The translations under genes and the position numbers were made by a program. Of a DNA stretch of 64,000 nucleotides, positions 43,633 to 53,215 are shown one piece after another (position 1 is the stretch's first letter; every line of letters begins with the position of its first letter). The DNA is from Sphaerochaeta sp032144095 (lineage in GTDB: Bacteria; Spirochaetota; Spirochaetia; Sphaerochaetales; Sphaerochaetaceae): assembly GCF_032144095.1 (NCBI RefSeq), contig NZ_JAVSNJ010000003.1, positions 1 to 64,000 on the forward strand, written 5' to 3'. A model generated the notes under the pieces. That model made no database searches. It was not told the origin of the DNA and saw nothing but the letters and a program-made list of their open reading frames with translations.

Positions 43633-46125
43633 TTATTCAAAAATCGCAACATATCCATACAGACAATCTGCATATACATTCGATGTAGTATAATAGCCGT
43701 GAGATACAGTTACTCCTCCTGTGGTGATTGCGGCCAATCTTGAGACTCTGAGATCATAGGCATTCTCATTGGCATCTCCGTCTTGCCTTGAGGATGTAGC
43801 AACGGCATAGTCCACAGATTTCATTGGATTTGAGAAATTTACTCTGTAGACCCCCATACCGCTATCAGTGATCGATGAAACATTCTTGCTTGCACGAATA
43901 GCGACTGATCCTGTCCCGTTGAAGTTGACCCAAGCCCTACATGCATACCCAGGCATTCCCCCCAGGTTGAGGTTCTCACCAATCAAGTTCTTTCCGATGA
44001 TGTTCATGAAACGCATGATATTTCCGATTGAGTATGTATCAGCTTGTCTGGCATTGATGTTCATCATCTCAGCGCCTGCAACCGATGAGATGACTGCATA
44101 TGATCCCGAGGCATGATAGTATCCTGAGTTCCCTGGATCTGCATTTGGAAGTATGAAGTTCAACGAACCATTTTCATGGAATATTGTCATAGCTGTCGCC
44201 GAGTTCTTCATTACTCCTGTAACCTGGTACGTGATGCCATTGTAAGTCAGCGTTCCTTCAGCAGTCTTGAGTTCATTGATAGGATACCCAGCCACACCAT
44301 TGATGAATGCTGATGCCTTTGAATATTTCAAGACTTGCGTGTATCCAGTCATGGTCAATGAATTACTATAAATGCCCAAAGGTATCAATTCAAAAGAGGA
44401 ATCGGTGTATTTGAGGGTTAGGCCAGGTCCAACAATTGTACTGTATGCAGTAACGGACCCAGAACCTGTTATATCACTTACAGAGTATCCAAAATCGCTG
44501 TCATAGCCACCATATCCTCCCCGTATGACAACAGTGACTACATCACCGGTTGCTACGGCAATTGTTCCAGTATAGGTTGTAGAACCTGAAACTGAGATAC
44601 TAGCGGATAGTGTAGAGCCATTTCTATAAATCATGCAGGATGCGGCCGGTGATCCATAACGAATAAGATAAAGGCTGTACCCCAAGACAGTGCAGTTTGC
44701 TGGTATAGTATAAGTGATAATTGTCGCTGGAATAGCTTTATTTTCTCTTCCTCCACCGTCAGACTTCCCCCCAGCCCCATTTGATGTTCCACTCCCCGAT
44801 GCAGAACCTAATTTTGCCCTTCCTCCCGAGGCGAGCTTTGTTGCTTGTGATAATGCCTTGCCTTTATATGACCCCGTAACATTCTGCAGTACTTCTCCTG
44901 TAGTCAGGGTACATGCACTATACATATCATCAGAAAGCCAGTGTGTAGGAGCATCAAAAAATATCTCAGTTCCTGCTTCACTTTCTGTAGTAGTTGTCAG
45001 GGGACCACTTTCAATTGTTCCCTTGAATATACCAGACCCAGAAATTATTGCGTTGATCAGATTGGCGTTGATTGCATTGAACGTACCGTCTGCTTTCAAC
45101 AAAAACCCAAGTTGGTTCTCGATGTACTGCTCGGACTGGATAGAACCTCCTCCCGCAAGCTTAAGAACTCGGGTCCGGAGGCCGTCGATGTAGGCGTTGG
45201 TTACTGACATATGGTCAAAGTATGCATAGAGGGCAGAGGTGACCGGAATGATGTTGGGGACCTTCAGCGCTTCGGCTGCGGCATGGCTCATGATGTCAGC
45301 ATAGTTGGGCACATAGGAAAGACCGTCAGGTGTGAATGAAATCCCGTTATACCAGTATGGGATCATGTCCGTCCCCAAATAGTAATCACCTCCAAGTTCG
45401 GAACTGTAGAACAAGGGCCCTTCCGGGGTGTATGTAGGGGCGACGGTAAGCAATCCCATGTACATCGGTCTTGCCGAACCACCGGGGATTCCCTGCACTT
45501 CCACACTCTTGGCCCCGAAACCAGCCACTGTACAGGAGAGGTTGAAGGAGGACAGCATCGATGATGCCTCAATAGTTATGACGACGGTCTCGCCGGTAGC
45601 TGAAGAAAGCTGCACACCGTTTGCAACCCAGCCGATGGAAGGGGAGCCAACGATATTCATTTTCCTACAGGTTGCCGTTATGACCTGGGTATCCTTCACC
45701 ATGCCCCTGCTAGATACCAGGAAAGCTCTGGGAGAAAGCTCAATGGAAAAGTCCGAGGCCAAAGAACCAGTCTCGCCTTGGTATACCTTTGACACCACCA
45801 GTTTCTTCAGCAGGGAAGCCTGTCCAGCCTTGGATGCAGTCACCTCCACATACCCGTTGTCGGAACTGATTGCAGTCACCGAGACCACCCCGGAGGAATT
45901 GACTGTCGAGGTCACCCCTTGCTGCGTCCTGGTGAATGTCCATCCTGATTGCTCTATTCCCCCCTGGATTATTACCATCCTGGAGGTCAGGGGCGAGGAT
46001 CCCAGAGGTATCCTTGGGATCCCCTGGGAGTCGCATGGGACGAGCAGCACCTCGCTTGTCAGCATGGCAAGGCAAGGGTCGTACTGTTCGGTGAATGTGA
46101 TGGTTCCTGTTGCCAGCAGTTTCAT
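43633..46125 (-). CDS. Tail fibre protein
   Basis: This 830-residue beta-rich, Gly/Ser-rich protein has an N-terminal LATGTITFTEQYD, Ig/BIG-like region (about 50-210: TSTVNSSGVVSVTAIS), a collar-like middle (DGLRTRVLKLAGGGSIQSEQY, INANLINAIISG) and a C-terminal fibre module (YACRAWVNFNGTGSVAIRAS, MGVYRVNFSNPMKSVDYAVA) common in phage fibres. It is the probable receptor-binding protein. Its ATG overlaps the previous stop (TGATG). The N-terminus shares LATGxITF with the upstream tail protein, suggesting a common attachment motif. Confidence 0.8.
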   Translation of the reverse strand: MKLLATGTITFTEQYDPCLAMLTSEVLLVPCDSQGIPRIPLGSSPLTSRMVIIQGGIEQSGWTFTRTQQGVTSTVNSSGVVSVTAISSDNGYVEVTASKAGQASLLKKLVVSKVYQGETGSLASDFSIELSPRAFLVSSRGMVKDTQVITATCRKMNIVGSPSIGWVANGVQLSSATGETVVITIEASSMLSSFNLSCTVAGFGAKSVEVQGIPGGSARPMYMGLLTVAPTYTPEGPLFYSSELGGDYYLGTDMIPYWYNGISFTPDGLSYVPNYADIMSHAAAEALKVPNIIPVTSALYAYFDHMSVTNAYIDGLRTRVLKLAGGGSIQSEQYIENQLGFLLKADGTFNAINANLINAIISGSGIFKGTIESGPLTTTTESEAGTEIFFDAPTHWLSDDMYSACTLTTGEVLQNVTGSYKGKALSQATKLASGGRAKLGSASGSGTSNGAGGKSDGGGRENKAIPATIITYTIPANCTVLGYSLYLIRYGSPAASCMIYRNGSTLSASISVSGSTTYTGTIAVATGDVVTVVIRGGYGGYDSDFGYSVSDITGSGSVTAYSTIVGPGLTLKYTDSSFELIPLGIYSNSLTMTGYTQVLKYSKASAFINGVAGYPINELKTAEGTLTYNGITYQVTGVMKNSATAMTIFHENGSLNFILPNADPGNSGYYHASGSYAVISSVAGAEMMNINARQADTYSIGNIMRFMNIIGKNLIGENLNLGGMPGYACRAWVNFNGTGSVAIRASKNVSSITDSGMGVYRVNFSNPMKSVDYAVATSSRQDGDANENAYDLRVSRLAAITTGGVTVSHGYYTTSNVYADCLYGYVAIFE

Positions 46126-47501
46126 CAGGCCAGTACCTCGATGTCTGTGGAGCCGAGGTTGAAGATATCATCACCGGTTATGGTGATCACCTTGGCCGTA
46201 TCGGTGAGTCCGCACTTCTTGTTCGCGGACTTGATGGGGGCTGATGCCGCATGGGCAAACTGTACACCAGAGACCAGAGGTATGGTGGTACCCGATACAT
46301 ACGAAGCACCCACCTGCACAATCTCTTCCTTCGCTCCCACACCGGGTTCCAACACCAGCCGGTCCCCTTCCTTGATTGCCTTTGCCCCAGTCCCCGCCGA
46401 GGCGACGACCAGCGATGTAGCGCCAACAGCTATCGCCCCGGAGATGGAGGTGGCAAGATCGTAGGCCGACTTGAAGTAGGTGATGTTCCCGTTCTGGTCA
46501 TGGAGGGTGAGCCTGTAGAGCTTGTATGCACCACTGACCAGGTCGATTTCACTCCCGTTCTGGAAGAGCCTCAGACGTATGGTCTTTGTGCCTTCCCCGT
46601 TCTTGAAGATCGTCCCGCCATCGACAGAATATTCAACCTGGAAGGGATCGGTCAGGTCCAGGATTGAAACCTCAGCCGAATACACCGTCCCCGTCACATC
46701 AGCCTCGGAGTCGTTGTCGGTGAACTCGATGCGGTAGGTCCTTGAGTTGGTGATCGCATCAACCGTGGCCGCACTGATTGTCTTGGTTGCAGCAGTCTCG
46801 GGATTGGAGTTTGACAGTGCTACAGCCGTACCGTCATTGGTCCAGTTGCCACCCGGGTCGCGGTATTTCCACTGGGCCGATCCGGTAACAGAGGTATCCT
46901 TCACCCCGTTACGGTAGACGGAGAACTTGAGGGCAAGGGTCGAGGTTGCAACGGAACCGTTTCTGATCACATATTGCCCATTGTCCTCAAATATCTGGAC
47001 AAATACCGCTTTGCCCCCGCTCTTCATCAGGGAGAAGGTCACCGACGTCTTGAAGTCGATGGAGAGCGCAGTCGAGGGGTCCGTGTAGGTGCAGGAGAAT
47101 GTACACTCCAAGGAAGGCTTTGCCTCTGTCATGCAGTTCTTGTTCAGGGTCAGCGTATAGGGAGCTGCAGACCCTACCGAACCGAAAGCAGCATTGGATG
47201 CCCCTGCAGCAATCACCACAGCAGTATCCGTAAATAGCTTCAAGGTCCATTTGGGGTTTGTGATACCCACCCCGTTCCCGCCACCAGGCGAGACAAGGTC
47301 GAGGCCAGATGCCCCTGCTGCCTGCCTGAACACGTTCGGGGTGAGCAGGTTGTTTGCAGTCGCCCAGTCGGCAGACCATTTGCCACCACCATCCTTGGAA
47401 AAGACTTGCGTCTTGGGATGGGTGGAGTTGATGAACCCGGTCAGTGAGAGGGCATCATTGTAATCGATGAACGTAATCTGTCCGGTAGCCAGTATTGCCA
47501 T
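46125..47501 (-). CDS. Phage tail protein, fibre/tip type
   Basis: This 458-residue beta-rich protein starts MAILATGQITFIDYNDALSL. It has Ig-like repeats and many Thr/Ser/Gly, and ends in a segment with GDRLVLEPGVGAKEEIVQVG. The N-terminus is homologous to that of the fibre encoded next. The ATG at 47501 follows AAGGAGG and overlaps the preceding stop. It is a structural tail-tip component by position; no enzymatic domain is seen. Confidence 0.7.
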   Translation of the reverse strand: MAILATGQITFIDYNDALSLTGFINSTHPKTQVFSKDGGGKWSADWATANNLLTPNVFRQAAGASGLDLVSPGGGNGVGITNPKWTLKLFTDTAVVIAAGASNAAFGSVGSAAPYTLTLNKNCMTEAKPSLECTFSCTYTDPSTALSIDFKTSVTFSLMKSGGKAVFVQIFEDNGQYVIRNGSVATSTLALKFSVYRNGVKDTSVTGSAQWKYRDPGGNWTNDGTAVALSNSNPETAATKTISAATVDAITNSRTYRIEFTDNDSEADVTGTVYSAEVSILDLTDPFQVEYSVDGGTIFKNGEGTKTIRLRLFQNGSEIDLVSGAYKLYRLTLHDQNGNITYFKSAYDLATSISGAIAVGATSLVVASAGTGAKAIKEGDRLVLEPGVGAKEEIVQVGASYVSGTTIPLVSGVQFAHAASAPIKSANKKCGLTDTAKVITITGDDIFNLGSTDIEVLA

Positions 47502-49177
47502 CAGCAGACCTCCTTGTATTCGCACTTGAACGTTGTACTGCCGTAAAAATCGGCAGGGGTGAGCTCTATTTCCTTGTAGCCAGTGGCATGGGCGGTATTC
47601 CAGGCGATATCTCCCAACTCAGACTGGCTCGTCCTTATCCATACCAGGTTTGAAGGGGAGACCGTCCCTGTAATCTCCCCTGTATCGTCGTATACATGGG
47701 CAATCATCCGCGTGTACTGCGATCCTGGACGAAACAGCAGGCCATTGGTCGATTCGATCTCGACACGGTAGGACTTGCCCCGTGGTCCCTGGGGTCCCTG
47801 CCTGCCCTTGCCCAGTGCATTCTCCAGCGCATCGATCTGCTCGACGGGAATGTCCAGGTCGATCTGTCCGGTCCCCTCGGACGTATAGCGGTACAGGCCC
47901 GAGTTTGCATCGAATTCGCGAGAGAGTATGCGTACCGTCACATCCAGGAAGGAGACCTTGTCCTCGATGACCCGCACTATCTGTGCAGGCTCCAAGGAAA
48001 CGACAGACTCGAAGCTGTAGGCCTGCTGGCCCACCGTCTGCCTGAGCGACAGGATACGTGCAAGTCTTTGGGCGCTCCCTGCTTCACTGATCACCTTTGC
48101 CGTGTATGTCCTTGGGTTGCTGCCCTGGACAACCTGCTGGCTGTAGCTCCTGCCCTGGTACCAGACATCTGCCATGATCCTGAAGGCTGAAACCTCCTGG
48201 CTTTGGGAGATGGTCGAGCGAAGGTAGGCGCTGCAGTCATCCACACCGAACTCTGTATGCTTCGATACCTGTAGCGTGATGGGTTCGTACTCCATCTCTG
48301 GGTTCGCGATGGCTAGCAATTTACCCTCTGTAAGCTCAGAGATATCGTAGGGTAGCCGGTAGCCCTGTACATCAGAACCTTGGGGGAAGATCGCTCCCCC
48401 CACCAGTGTGGCCGGTGTTCCTGCAAATTCGTATTCGTAGACTGGCACCCTTGATCTGGTGAGGATTGGAGACCACTTGACCACGGCCCCTTTGTGTGAG
48501 CTGTCGCTACGTGTCAGGGTGAACCCGGTCCTCAGGTCGGCCGCCCGGATGGTAATATCCGGGACAATCAGATCCTGTGAGATGTCCAGGATACGGAATC
48601 TTCCCTCTGCCGTCGCACGATAGGTCAGGCCATACTCGTAGAGGGCTTCCTGGATGCGGTCGCTGATGTACTCGCCGTTGGAGAGTGCATAACTGGGGAT
48701 GACCTCGGCCCTGTCGAAATCGACCAATATCTCAGGTTCATCCACCCCTGCCGCGGCGAAGAGCTTATGGATCAGGGAACGCTGGACATCCTCCCGGTCG
48801 ATCAGAACCAGGTTGGTCCACCGCATGGAATCAAAGACATACTGCTCCAGCGTTGCCGAGCGGTCCAGGATAGAAAGCGAGATGGGTTCCATCCGGTTCA
48901 GGCTTGCTTTGGATGCGTTGAAAGGCCTGATGATGCCTGTCATCACGGAGAGGCCGTTACGCAGCAATTTGGCCGGTACAGGGTCATCAGTGGTTGCAAG
49001 CCTCGCGCCCAGGCCAATGGACCGGTGGACCTTCAGGGTGACGGTCTGAATCTCATGGGTCCCTCCCTTGCCTATGCATAGGCGGGGTGCATAACCTTCG
49101 GCAAGGATGACCCTGTCAGAGAAATCTTCCCATCCACTTCCAAAGTCAAGGTGGAGGGTATATGTTGCCTTGTCCAT
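47501..49177 (-). CDS. Tail tip/baseplate protein with collagen-like stretch
   Basis: This 558-residue protein begins with a Dit-like region (YTLHLDFGSGWEDFSDRVIL), followed by a region resembling baseplate hub proteins (VQRSLIHKLFAAAGVDEPEI, DRIQEALYEYGLTYRATAEG). Near residue 455 it has a short collagen-like run GRQGPQGPRGKSY and a C-terminal Ig-like segment. It lies directly after the tape measure gene, the usual place of the distal tail/tail-associated protein. GGGGGG precedes the ATG at 49177. Confidence 0.75.
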   Translation of the reverse strand: MDKATYTLHLDFGSGWEDFSDRVILAEGYAPRLCIGKGGTHEIQTVTLKVHRSIGLGARLATTDDPVPAKLLRNGLSVMTGIIRPFNASKASLNRMEPISLSILDRSATLEQYVFDSMRWTNLVLIDREDVQRSLIHKLFAAAGVDEPEILVDFDRAEVIPSYALSNGEYISDRIQEALYEYGLTYRATAEGRFRILDISQDLIVPDITIRAADLRTGFTLTRSDSSHKGAVVKWSPILTRSRVPVYEYEFAGTPATLVGGAIFPQGSDVQGYRLPYDISELTEGKLLAIANPEMEYEPITLQVSKHTEFGVDDCSAYLRSTISQSQEVSAFRIMADVWYQGRSYSQQVVQGSNPRTYTAKVISEAGSAQRLARILSLRQTVGQQAYSFESVVSLEPAQIVRVIEDKVSFLDVTVRILSREFDANSGLYRYTSEGTGQIDLDIPVEQIDALENALGKGRQGPQGPRGKSYRVEIESTNGLLFRPGSQYTRMIAHVYDDTGEITGTVSPSNLVWIRTSQSELGDIAWNTAHATGYKEIELTPADFYGSTTFKCEYKEVC

Positions 49178-49179
49178 GC

Positions 49180-52173
49180 CTATTCCCCCCACCTTGCGAT
49201 CCTTCCGGTACGTTGTCCTCTCGCGATTCCCTCTGCTATGCTCTGGGCAAGCTGGTCGCCTGTGTATGAGGGGCCGGTGACATAGATGTTGGTCACCTGA
49301 CTGTTCTGGCTTCCCGATGCGAACCCAAACTGGCTCGCCTTGGACAGGGGGACCACAGCCTCAGGTTCCCCGCCTTCCCCTATGAGGGCTGTGGTAGGTC
49401 GATAGACAATACCACCCTCTGCAAGGGCGGTTGACGGGGTGAATTGCTGGCTGCTGATGGTCGCAACCTGGACCGCTGTCACCCCAGCTATCAGGGCGGC
49501 AGCTATCGAGCCTCCGATCGGTCCCAACGAGGCATACCCTTGCAGGATGGCCTGGGCTCCCAGGATCAGCGACTGTGCGATGCTTTGTTTCTTTGTGTTC
49601 TCGAAGGTTGTCTTGGCTATCGAGTTCTGTATCGCAAGCTTCTGCTTCTCCAATTCCTCATAACGCGAGGCGGCAGCCTCTTCGCTCGCCGTCTTGCCCT
49701 CGTCGAGACTCTGCTGGGCGGAGATATATTCTTCATAGCCCATAAGGCCCCATGCGTACTTGTCTGCCAGGGTCTTGGATCTTGCATCATACTGGCTGTT
49801 TATGGCCTTGGTCTGTTTCTCGTACAGCTTTTTCTCTGCCGCAATCTGCGTCTCAAGTACCGCTATCTGGGCCTTTGATGCCTTTTCCTGGGCTTCTGTG
49901 ATCGTCTTGTAGAAACTAGTTCCCACGTCGATGATTGAGCCAAAATTGTCCTGCATGAAACCGGTCAGATCGCTTATGGCCGACTGGGCATCCTTTGCCC
50001 ATTTCTTGACCCCAGTAGTGGGGAATTGTGCCTCGAAGGATTCATCGAGCTGCTCACGCACGGTCTTGGTTGCCTTCTCCATTTCTGTAGGTATTGCCTT
50101 GATGGCAATTTGCAGGCCATTGAGGATTTGGCCAATGTTCTCTTTCTGCTCCTCGGTGAGGCCATTCTGCCGTCGGTAGGCTGAGGCAATGTCATAGAGG
50201 GCAAGGAGCCGGGTCTTTTCCTGCTCCGCCGTTTCCTTCGCATAGCCTGCGTTCTTTTGCAGGAAGGAGGAAAGCCCGTCCTGCCCGTCCCGGACCTTGT
50301 AGTCGATTTTGAGCTGCTCATCGAGGAGGGTGTTGAGTCTCTCATAGTTGGCTACCTGCGAGGCCGTGAGGTTCTTGTTCTGCATCGCCTCAAGGTTGCT
50401 TTCTTTCAAGGCCTCGAGCCTGGCTATCTCGCTCTCCAGCAGTATCTGTTGGTAGCCCGAGGTAGCACTGACCAGTTGGTAGGCTGCCTCCTGGGCAGTG
50501 GTGAGGGTATTGGTCGCCTTTTCTGTTTCTGAAGGTATTGCCTTGATTGCAATTTGCAGGCCATTGAGGATTTGGCCAATGTTCTTTTTCTGCTCTTCGG
50601 TGAGGTCATTCTGCCGTTGGTAGGCCGAGGCGATGTCATAGAGGGCAAGGAGTCTGGTTTTTTCCTGTTCGGCAGTCTCCTTTGCATACCCTGCGTTCTT
50701 TTGCAGGAAGGAGGAAAGCCCGTCCTGCCCGTCCCGGACCTTGTAGTCGATTTTGAGCTGCTCATCGAGGAGGGTGTTGAGTCTCTCATAGTTGGCTACC
50801 TGCGAGGCCGTGAGGTTCTTGTTCTGCATCGCCTCAAGGTTGCTTTCTTTCAAGGCCTCGAGCCTGGCTATCTCATTTTCCAGCAGTATCTGCTGATAGC
50901 CCGAGGTTGCGGTCACCAGCTGGTAGGCCGCTTCCTGGGCGGTGGCGAAAGCCTTGGCTTCATCCGCCGCATCCTTGGCAATCCCAGTCGACGAAGGAAC
51001 CATTGATGTTGGGGAAAGTGTTCTCTGTGACCTCTTCTCGTCCTCGAGGGTTTGGGGATTGTCGATCTTCTGCTGTGCAAGCTGTTTCGCATAGGCTTGC
51101 CCATACGCATTTGCTGAAGCATAGCCTGCTTCCCTGGCTCTCTTGTTGACTTCAGCTATAACCGGTTCAAAGACGGGGAGCAACTGGTCCAGAAGGTTTT
51201 GGGCAATCAGTTGTGTTGACACGTCCCCGATTGACATTGCCTGCTCGATCTGTCTGCGGTATTGTTCGACCTTGCCTTTCTGGGCCTCCCAGGTCTCGGT
51301 AAGTTCCTTGTCGCTCATCGATGAAGGCGAGACGATCCCTGCCTCTCTGTTGGCCCTGGCAATCTTGTCGTTCACGTCTTGCAGCTTTTCCAGCAGCCAT
51401 GTCATTGCAGGGCTTATGCCGTCGATGATTGACTGGCCGAGCCCTTCCTTGATGTCACCCATGGTATTCCTGATCTGCTCGATCTTGGAGACGTCAAGGG
51501 CTCCCTGGGCGCGTGCAAGCCCTCCATAGGTTGCCGACAACTGCTCCAGGATCACCTTCTGGGCATTGGCCATATCGCCCTGCTTTACAAAGCCCTTGAT
51601 CGAGGTCTGCTGCTCTGCACTCAGGATCACCATGCTTTCCTTGAGCAGGCTGATGCCCTGTATGGGATCTGCCAATGCCCTGGAAAGCTTCTTTGCGTTC
51701 TCTGCCGCACCTGTTCCCATGGCTGTGGACATGTCCAATACAGCTTCGGTTGCCAGTGGCATGATGTCGGATCCGATCTTCCTTGTCTGGACCATCATCT
51801 GCTCGACAGTGAGGATCGTCTCATCACCGTAGTTGGTTACCGCCTGCAGGGATGAGGCGTATTCACGAAGCTGTCCGATGGTGAATTCCGATTCCTGGCC
51901 TGTCACCTTGATGGCCGCAGCCAGGGAAGTCTCCGCCTTTGCCTGCACTGCATACAAAGCAACCGCTTCCTTGGCGGTTGAGAGCACCTTGGAAAGGGTC
52001 ACAGAGACGCCTGCCGCAGCGAGCCCTGTCTTCAGAAGGTTTGCCGTAAACAAGGCAGCGTCAGAAGAGCCTTTCGCTGTACCCATCTTGTCGATGGCCG
52101 AGCCGACCTTTTTCAGCCCTGCTTCCGCCTGGGCCGTTTCGCTCGTTACCTTTATCCTCAGATCCTTCGCCAT
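49180..52173 (-). CDS. Tail tape measure protein
   Basis: This 997-residue, largely alpha-helical protein sets tail length. It has an N-terminal coiled region, a membrane-prone stretch (about 45-65), and a C-terminal hydrophobic region (IAQSLILGAQAILQGYASLG, then IAAALIAGVTAV). The middle contains a tandem duplication of 148 residues. It follows the frameshifted tail assembly chaperone and precedes the tail tip, the conserved order in siphoviruses. The end (SYTGDQLAQSIAEGIARGQR) is typical of these proteins. Confidence 0.92.
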   Translation of the reverse strand: MAKDLRIKVTSETAQAEAGLKKVGSAIDKMGTAKGSSDAALFTANLLKTGLAAAGVSVTLSKVLSTAKEAVALYAVQAKAETSLAAAIKVTGQESEFTIGQLREYASSLQAVTNYGDETILTVEQMMVQTRKIGSDIMPLATEAVLDMSTAMGTGAAENAKKLSRALADPIQGISLLKESMVILSAEQQTSIKGFVKQGDMANAQKVILEQLSATYGGLARAQGALDVSKIEQIRNTMGDIKEGLGQSIIDGISPAMTWLLEKLQDVNDKIARANREAGIVSPSSMSDKELTETWEAQKGKVEQYRRQIEQAMSIGDVSTQLIAQNLLDQLLPVFEPVIAEVNKRAREAGYASANAYGQAYAKQLAQQKIDNPQTLEDEKRSQRTLSPTSMVPSSTGIAKDAADEAKAFATAQEAAYQLVTATSGYQQILLENEIARLEALKESNLEAMQNKNLTASQVANYERLNTLLDEQLKIDYKVRDGQDGLSSFLQKNAGYAKETAEQEKTRLLALYDIASAYQRQNDLTEEQKKNIGQILNGLQIAIKAIPSETEKATNTLTTAQEAAYQLVSATSGYQQILLESEIARLEALKESNLEAMQNKNLTASQVANYERLNTLLDEQLKIDYKVRDGQDGLSSFLQKNAGYAKETAEQEKTRLLALYDIASAYRRQNGLTEEQKENIGQILNGLQIAIKAIPTEMEKATKTVREQLDESFEAQFPTTGVKKWAKDAQSAISDLTGFMQDNFGSIIDVGTSFYKTITEAQEKASKAQIAVLETQIAAEKKLYEKQTKAINSQYDARSKTLADKYAWGLMGYEEYISAQQSLDEGKTASEEAAASRYEELEKQKLAIQNSIAKTTFENTKKQSIAQSLILGAQAILQGYASLGPIGGSIAAALIAGVTAVQVATISSQQFTPSTALAEGGIVYRPTTALIGEGGEPEAVVPLSKASQFGFASGSQNSQVTNIYVTGPSYTGDQLAQSIAEGIARGQRTGRIARWGE
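50068..50955 (-). repeat. Tandem 444-bp duplication inside the tape measure gene
   Basis: Two units (about 50068-50511 and 50512-50955) keep the reading frame (148 codons) and are nearly identical, with a long identical core from about 50251 and 50695 onward. They encode SGYQQILLE to AIKAIP blocks that differ at only a few residues. The very low divergence points to a recent duplication. Confidence 0.92.
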
Positions 52174-52467
52174 CTATATCATCCTTGGGTGGTAGAGCCG
52201 ATCCAGGGGGTCCAGCAGCTCCACGGTCTGGGAAAGAAGGGCCGGTTGTTCGGCCCATCCGCCACGGTACGGCCATCCCATCGTCCGGTACCGCCAATAG
52301 AAATGGATTGCATCCTCTGCTATCCCTTCTTCCTTGAGGAGGGAAGGTATCTCGTCCAACCTCACCTCATACCCGCTTCTGAGCACTACGGTACGGTCAC
52401 TGCCTCCATATACCCGCCTGTAGGATGATGAGTATCCTTCAGCTAGGAGACTGTAGGTGAGCGCAAT
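52174..52467 (-). CDS. Tail assembly chaperone, -1 frame extension (gpT-like)
   Basis: This is the second part of the chaperone. The frame is open from the A-run to its stop one base before the tape measure start, adding 97 residues (IALTYSLLAEGYSSSYRRVY to LDPLDRLYHPRMI). It has no credible independent start: the GTG at 52386 lacks a ribosome site. The fusion product would be 208 residues, matching gpG-T architecture in lambda-like phages. Confidence 0.8.
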   Translation of the reverse strand: MALTYSLLAEGYSSSYRRVYGGSDRTVVLRSGYEVRLDEIPSLLKEEGIAEDAIHFYWRYRTMGWPYRGGWAEQPALLSQTVELLDPLDRLYHPRMI

Positions 52468-52799
52468 TTTTTTTTATCGTCTGTAGCAAGGATGCTTTCA
52501 CGCAGGATATGCTCGGCCACCTCGAAATACAGTACGAAGGTACCCGGGATCCCCGGTACATCCTTTGCCGCCACTTCCTTTTCCATCCCGTCTACCTCGA
52601 AGACCGTGTTTCCCAGCCTGGTCACCTGGCTTTTCCATATCCGTGCCCAGGAGTCGGCCTGGCTCTGGCTACGGACCATCTCGACCTGTTCGCCTGTCAT
52701 CAGCCTGTATTCGACGAAGGGACGGGAGGAATCCTCCTGCCCCTCGAAGTCAAAGCACTTGGGCTCATACCGCCCGGTCGTCGCTATTGTCAGCCTCAT
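52443..52799 (-). CDS. Tail assembly chaperone (gpG-like)
   Basis: This 118-residue protein is encoded between tail tube and tape measure genes. It overlaps the tail tube gene by 4 bp. It ends DDKKKLRSPTVS, where the three Lys codons are a run of nine A. The product without frameshift is the short chaperone; a fraction of ribosomes should slip -1 to make the longer form. Confidence 0.82.
   Translation of the reverse strand: MRLTIATTGRYEPKCFDFEGQEDSSRPFVEYRLMTGEQVEMVRSQSQADSWARIWKSQVTRLGNTVFEVDGMEKEVAAKDVPGIPGTFVLYFEVAEHILRESILATDDKKKLRSPTVS
52467..52475 (-). promoter_or_regulatory. -1 programmed frameshift slippery site
   Basis: On the minus strand nine consecutive A follow GAT in the frame GAT-AAA-AAA-AAA-TTG. 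After a one-base backward slip the next codon is ATT and the frame stays open for 97 codons. A homopolymer A-run of this kind is a well-known slippery sequence in phage tail chaperone genes. Confidence 0.85.
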
Positions 52800-53200
52800 G
52801 CTGCAGGAGTCCCCTCGGCCGGTGCCCCGTCAAAGGTGAAGTTCGCAGACCAAGTCACCTTTCCAGCTGCTGGGGTGCTCATGTTGAACGAGCTGAGGAC
52901 AGCCGGGCCCGAATATTCCTTGGTTGCGCTCTGCACCAAATGGATGTCCGCCCGTACCTCATCCTCCCCGAGCCATGTTGTCACCAATGCCGCAAGGGCC
53001 GTATCCGAATCTGAATAGCTTCCTCCCAGACTGCCTGTGGCACTCTTCTTGCCGCCTTGGGCATTTGCCCAGCTTGTGCCGAGCTTCAGTATCTCGGATG
53101 CTTCCTGGGACAGGTCCATCGACCATGTATCACAATATGCGATCTGGTCTTCACCAACCTTCACCTTTCCGTCCTTGCCTGTCAAAACTTTGGTATTCAT
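52796..53200 (-). CDS. Major tail tube protein
   Basis: This 134-residue protein starts MNTKVLTGKDGKVKVGEDQI with the WSMDLSQEASEILKLGTSW block typical of TP901-1-like tail tube proteins. It ends in a Thr/Ala-rich beta segment. It lies between tail completion and chaperone genes. AAAGGAG precedes the ATG. Confidence 0.82.
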   Translation of the reverse strand: MNTKVLTGKDGKVKVGEDQIAYCDTWSMDLSQEASEILKLGTSWANAQGGKKSATGSLGGSYSDSDTALAALVTTWLGEDEVRADIHLVQSATKEYSGPAVLSSFNMSTPAAGKVTWSANFTFDGAPAEGTPAA

Positions 53201-53215
53201 CTCTGGACTCCTTTG

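Noticed and set aside
49180..52173. Repeats as a CRISPR array or insertion sequence
   Set aside because: The 444-bp units are in frame within one coding gene and have no spacers, terminal inverted repeats or transposase.
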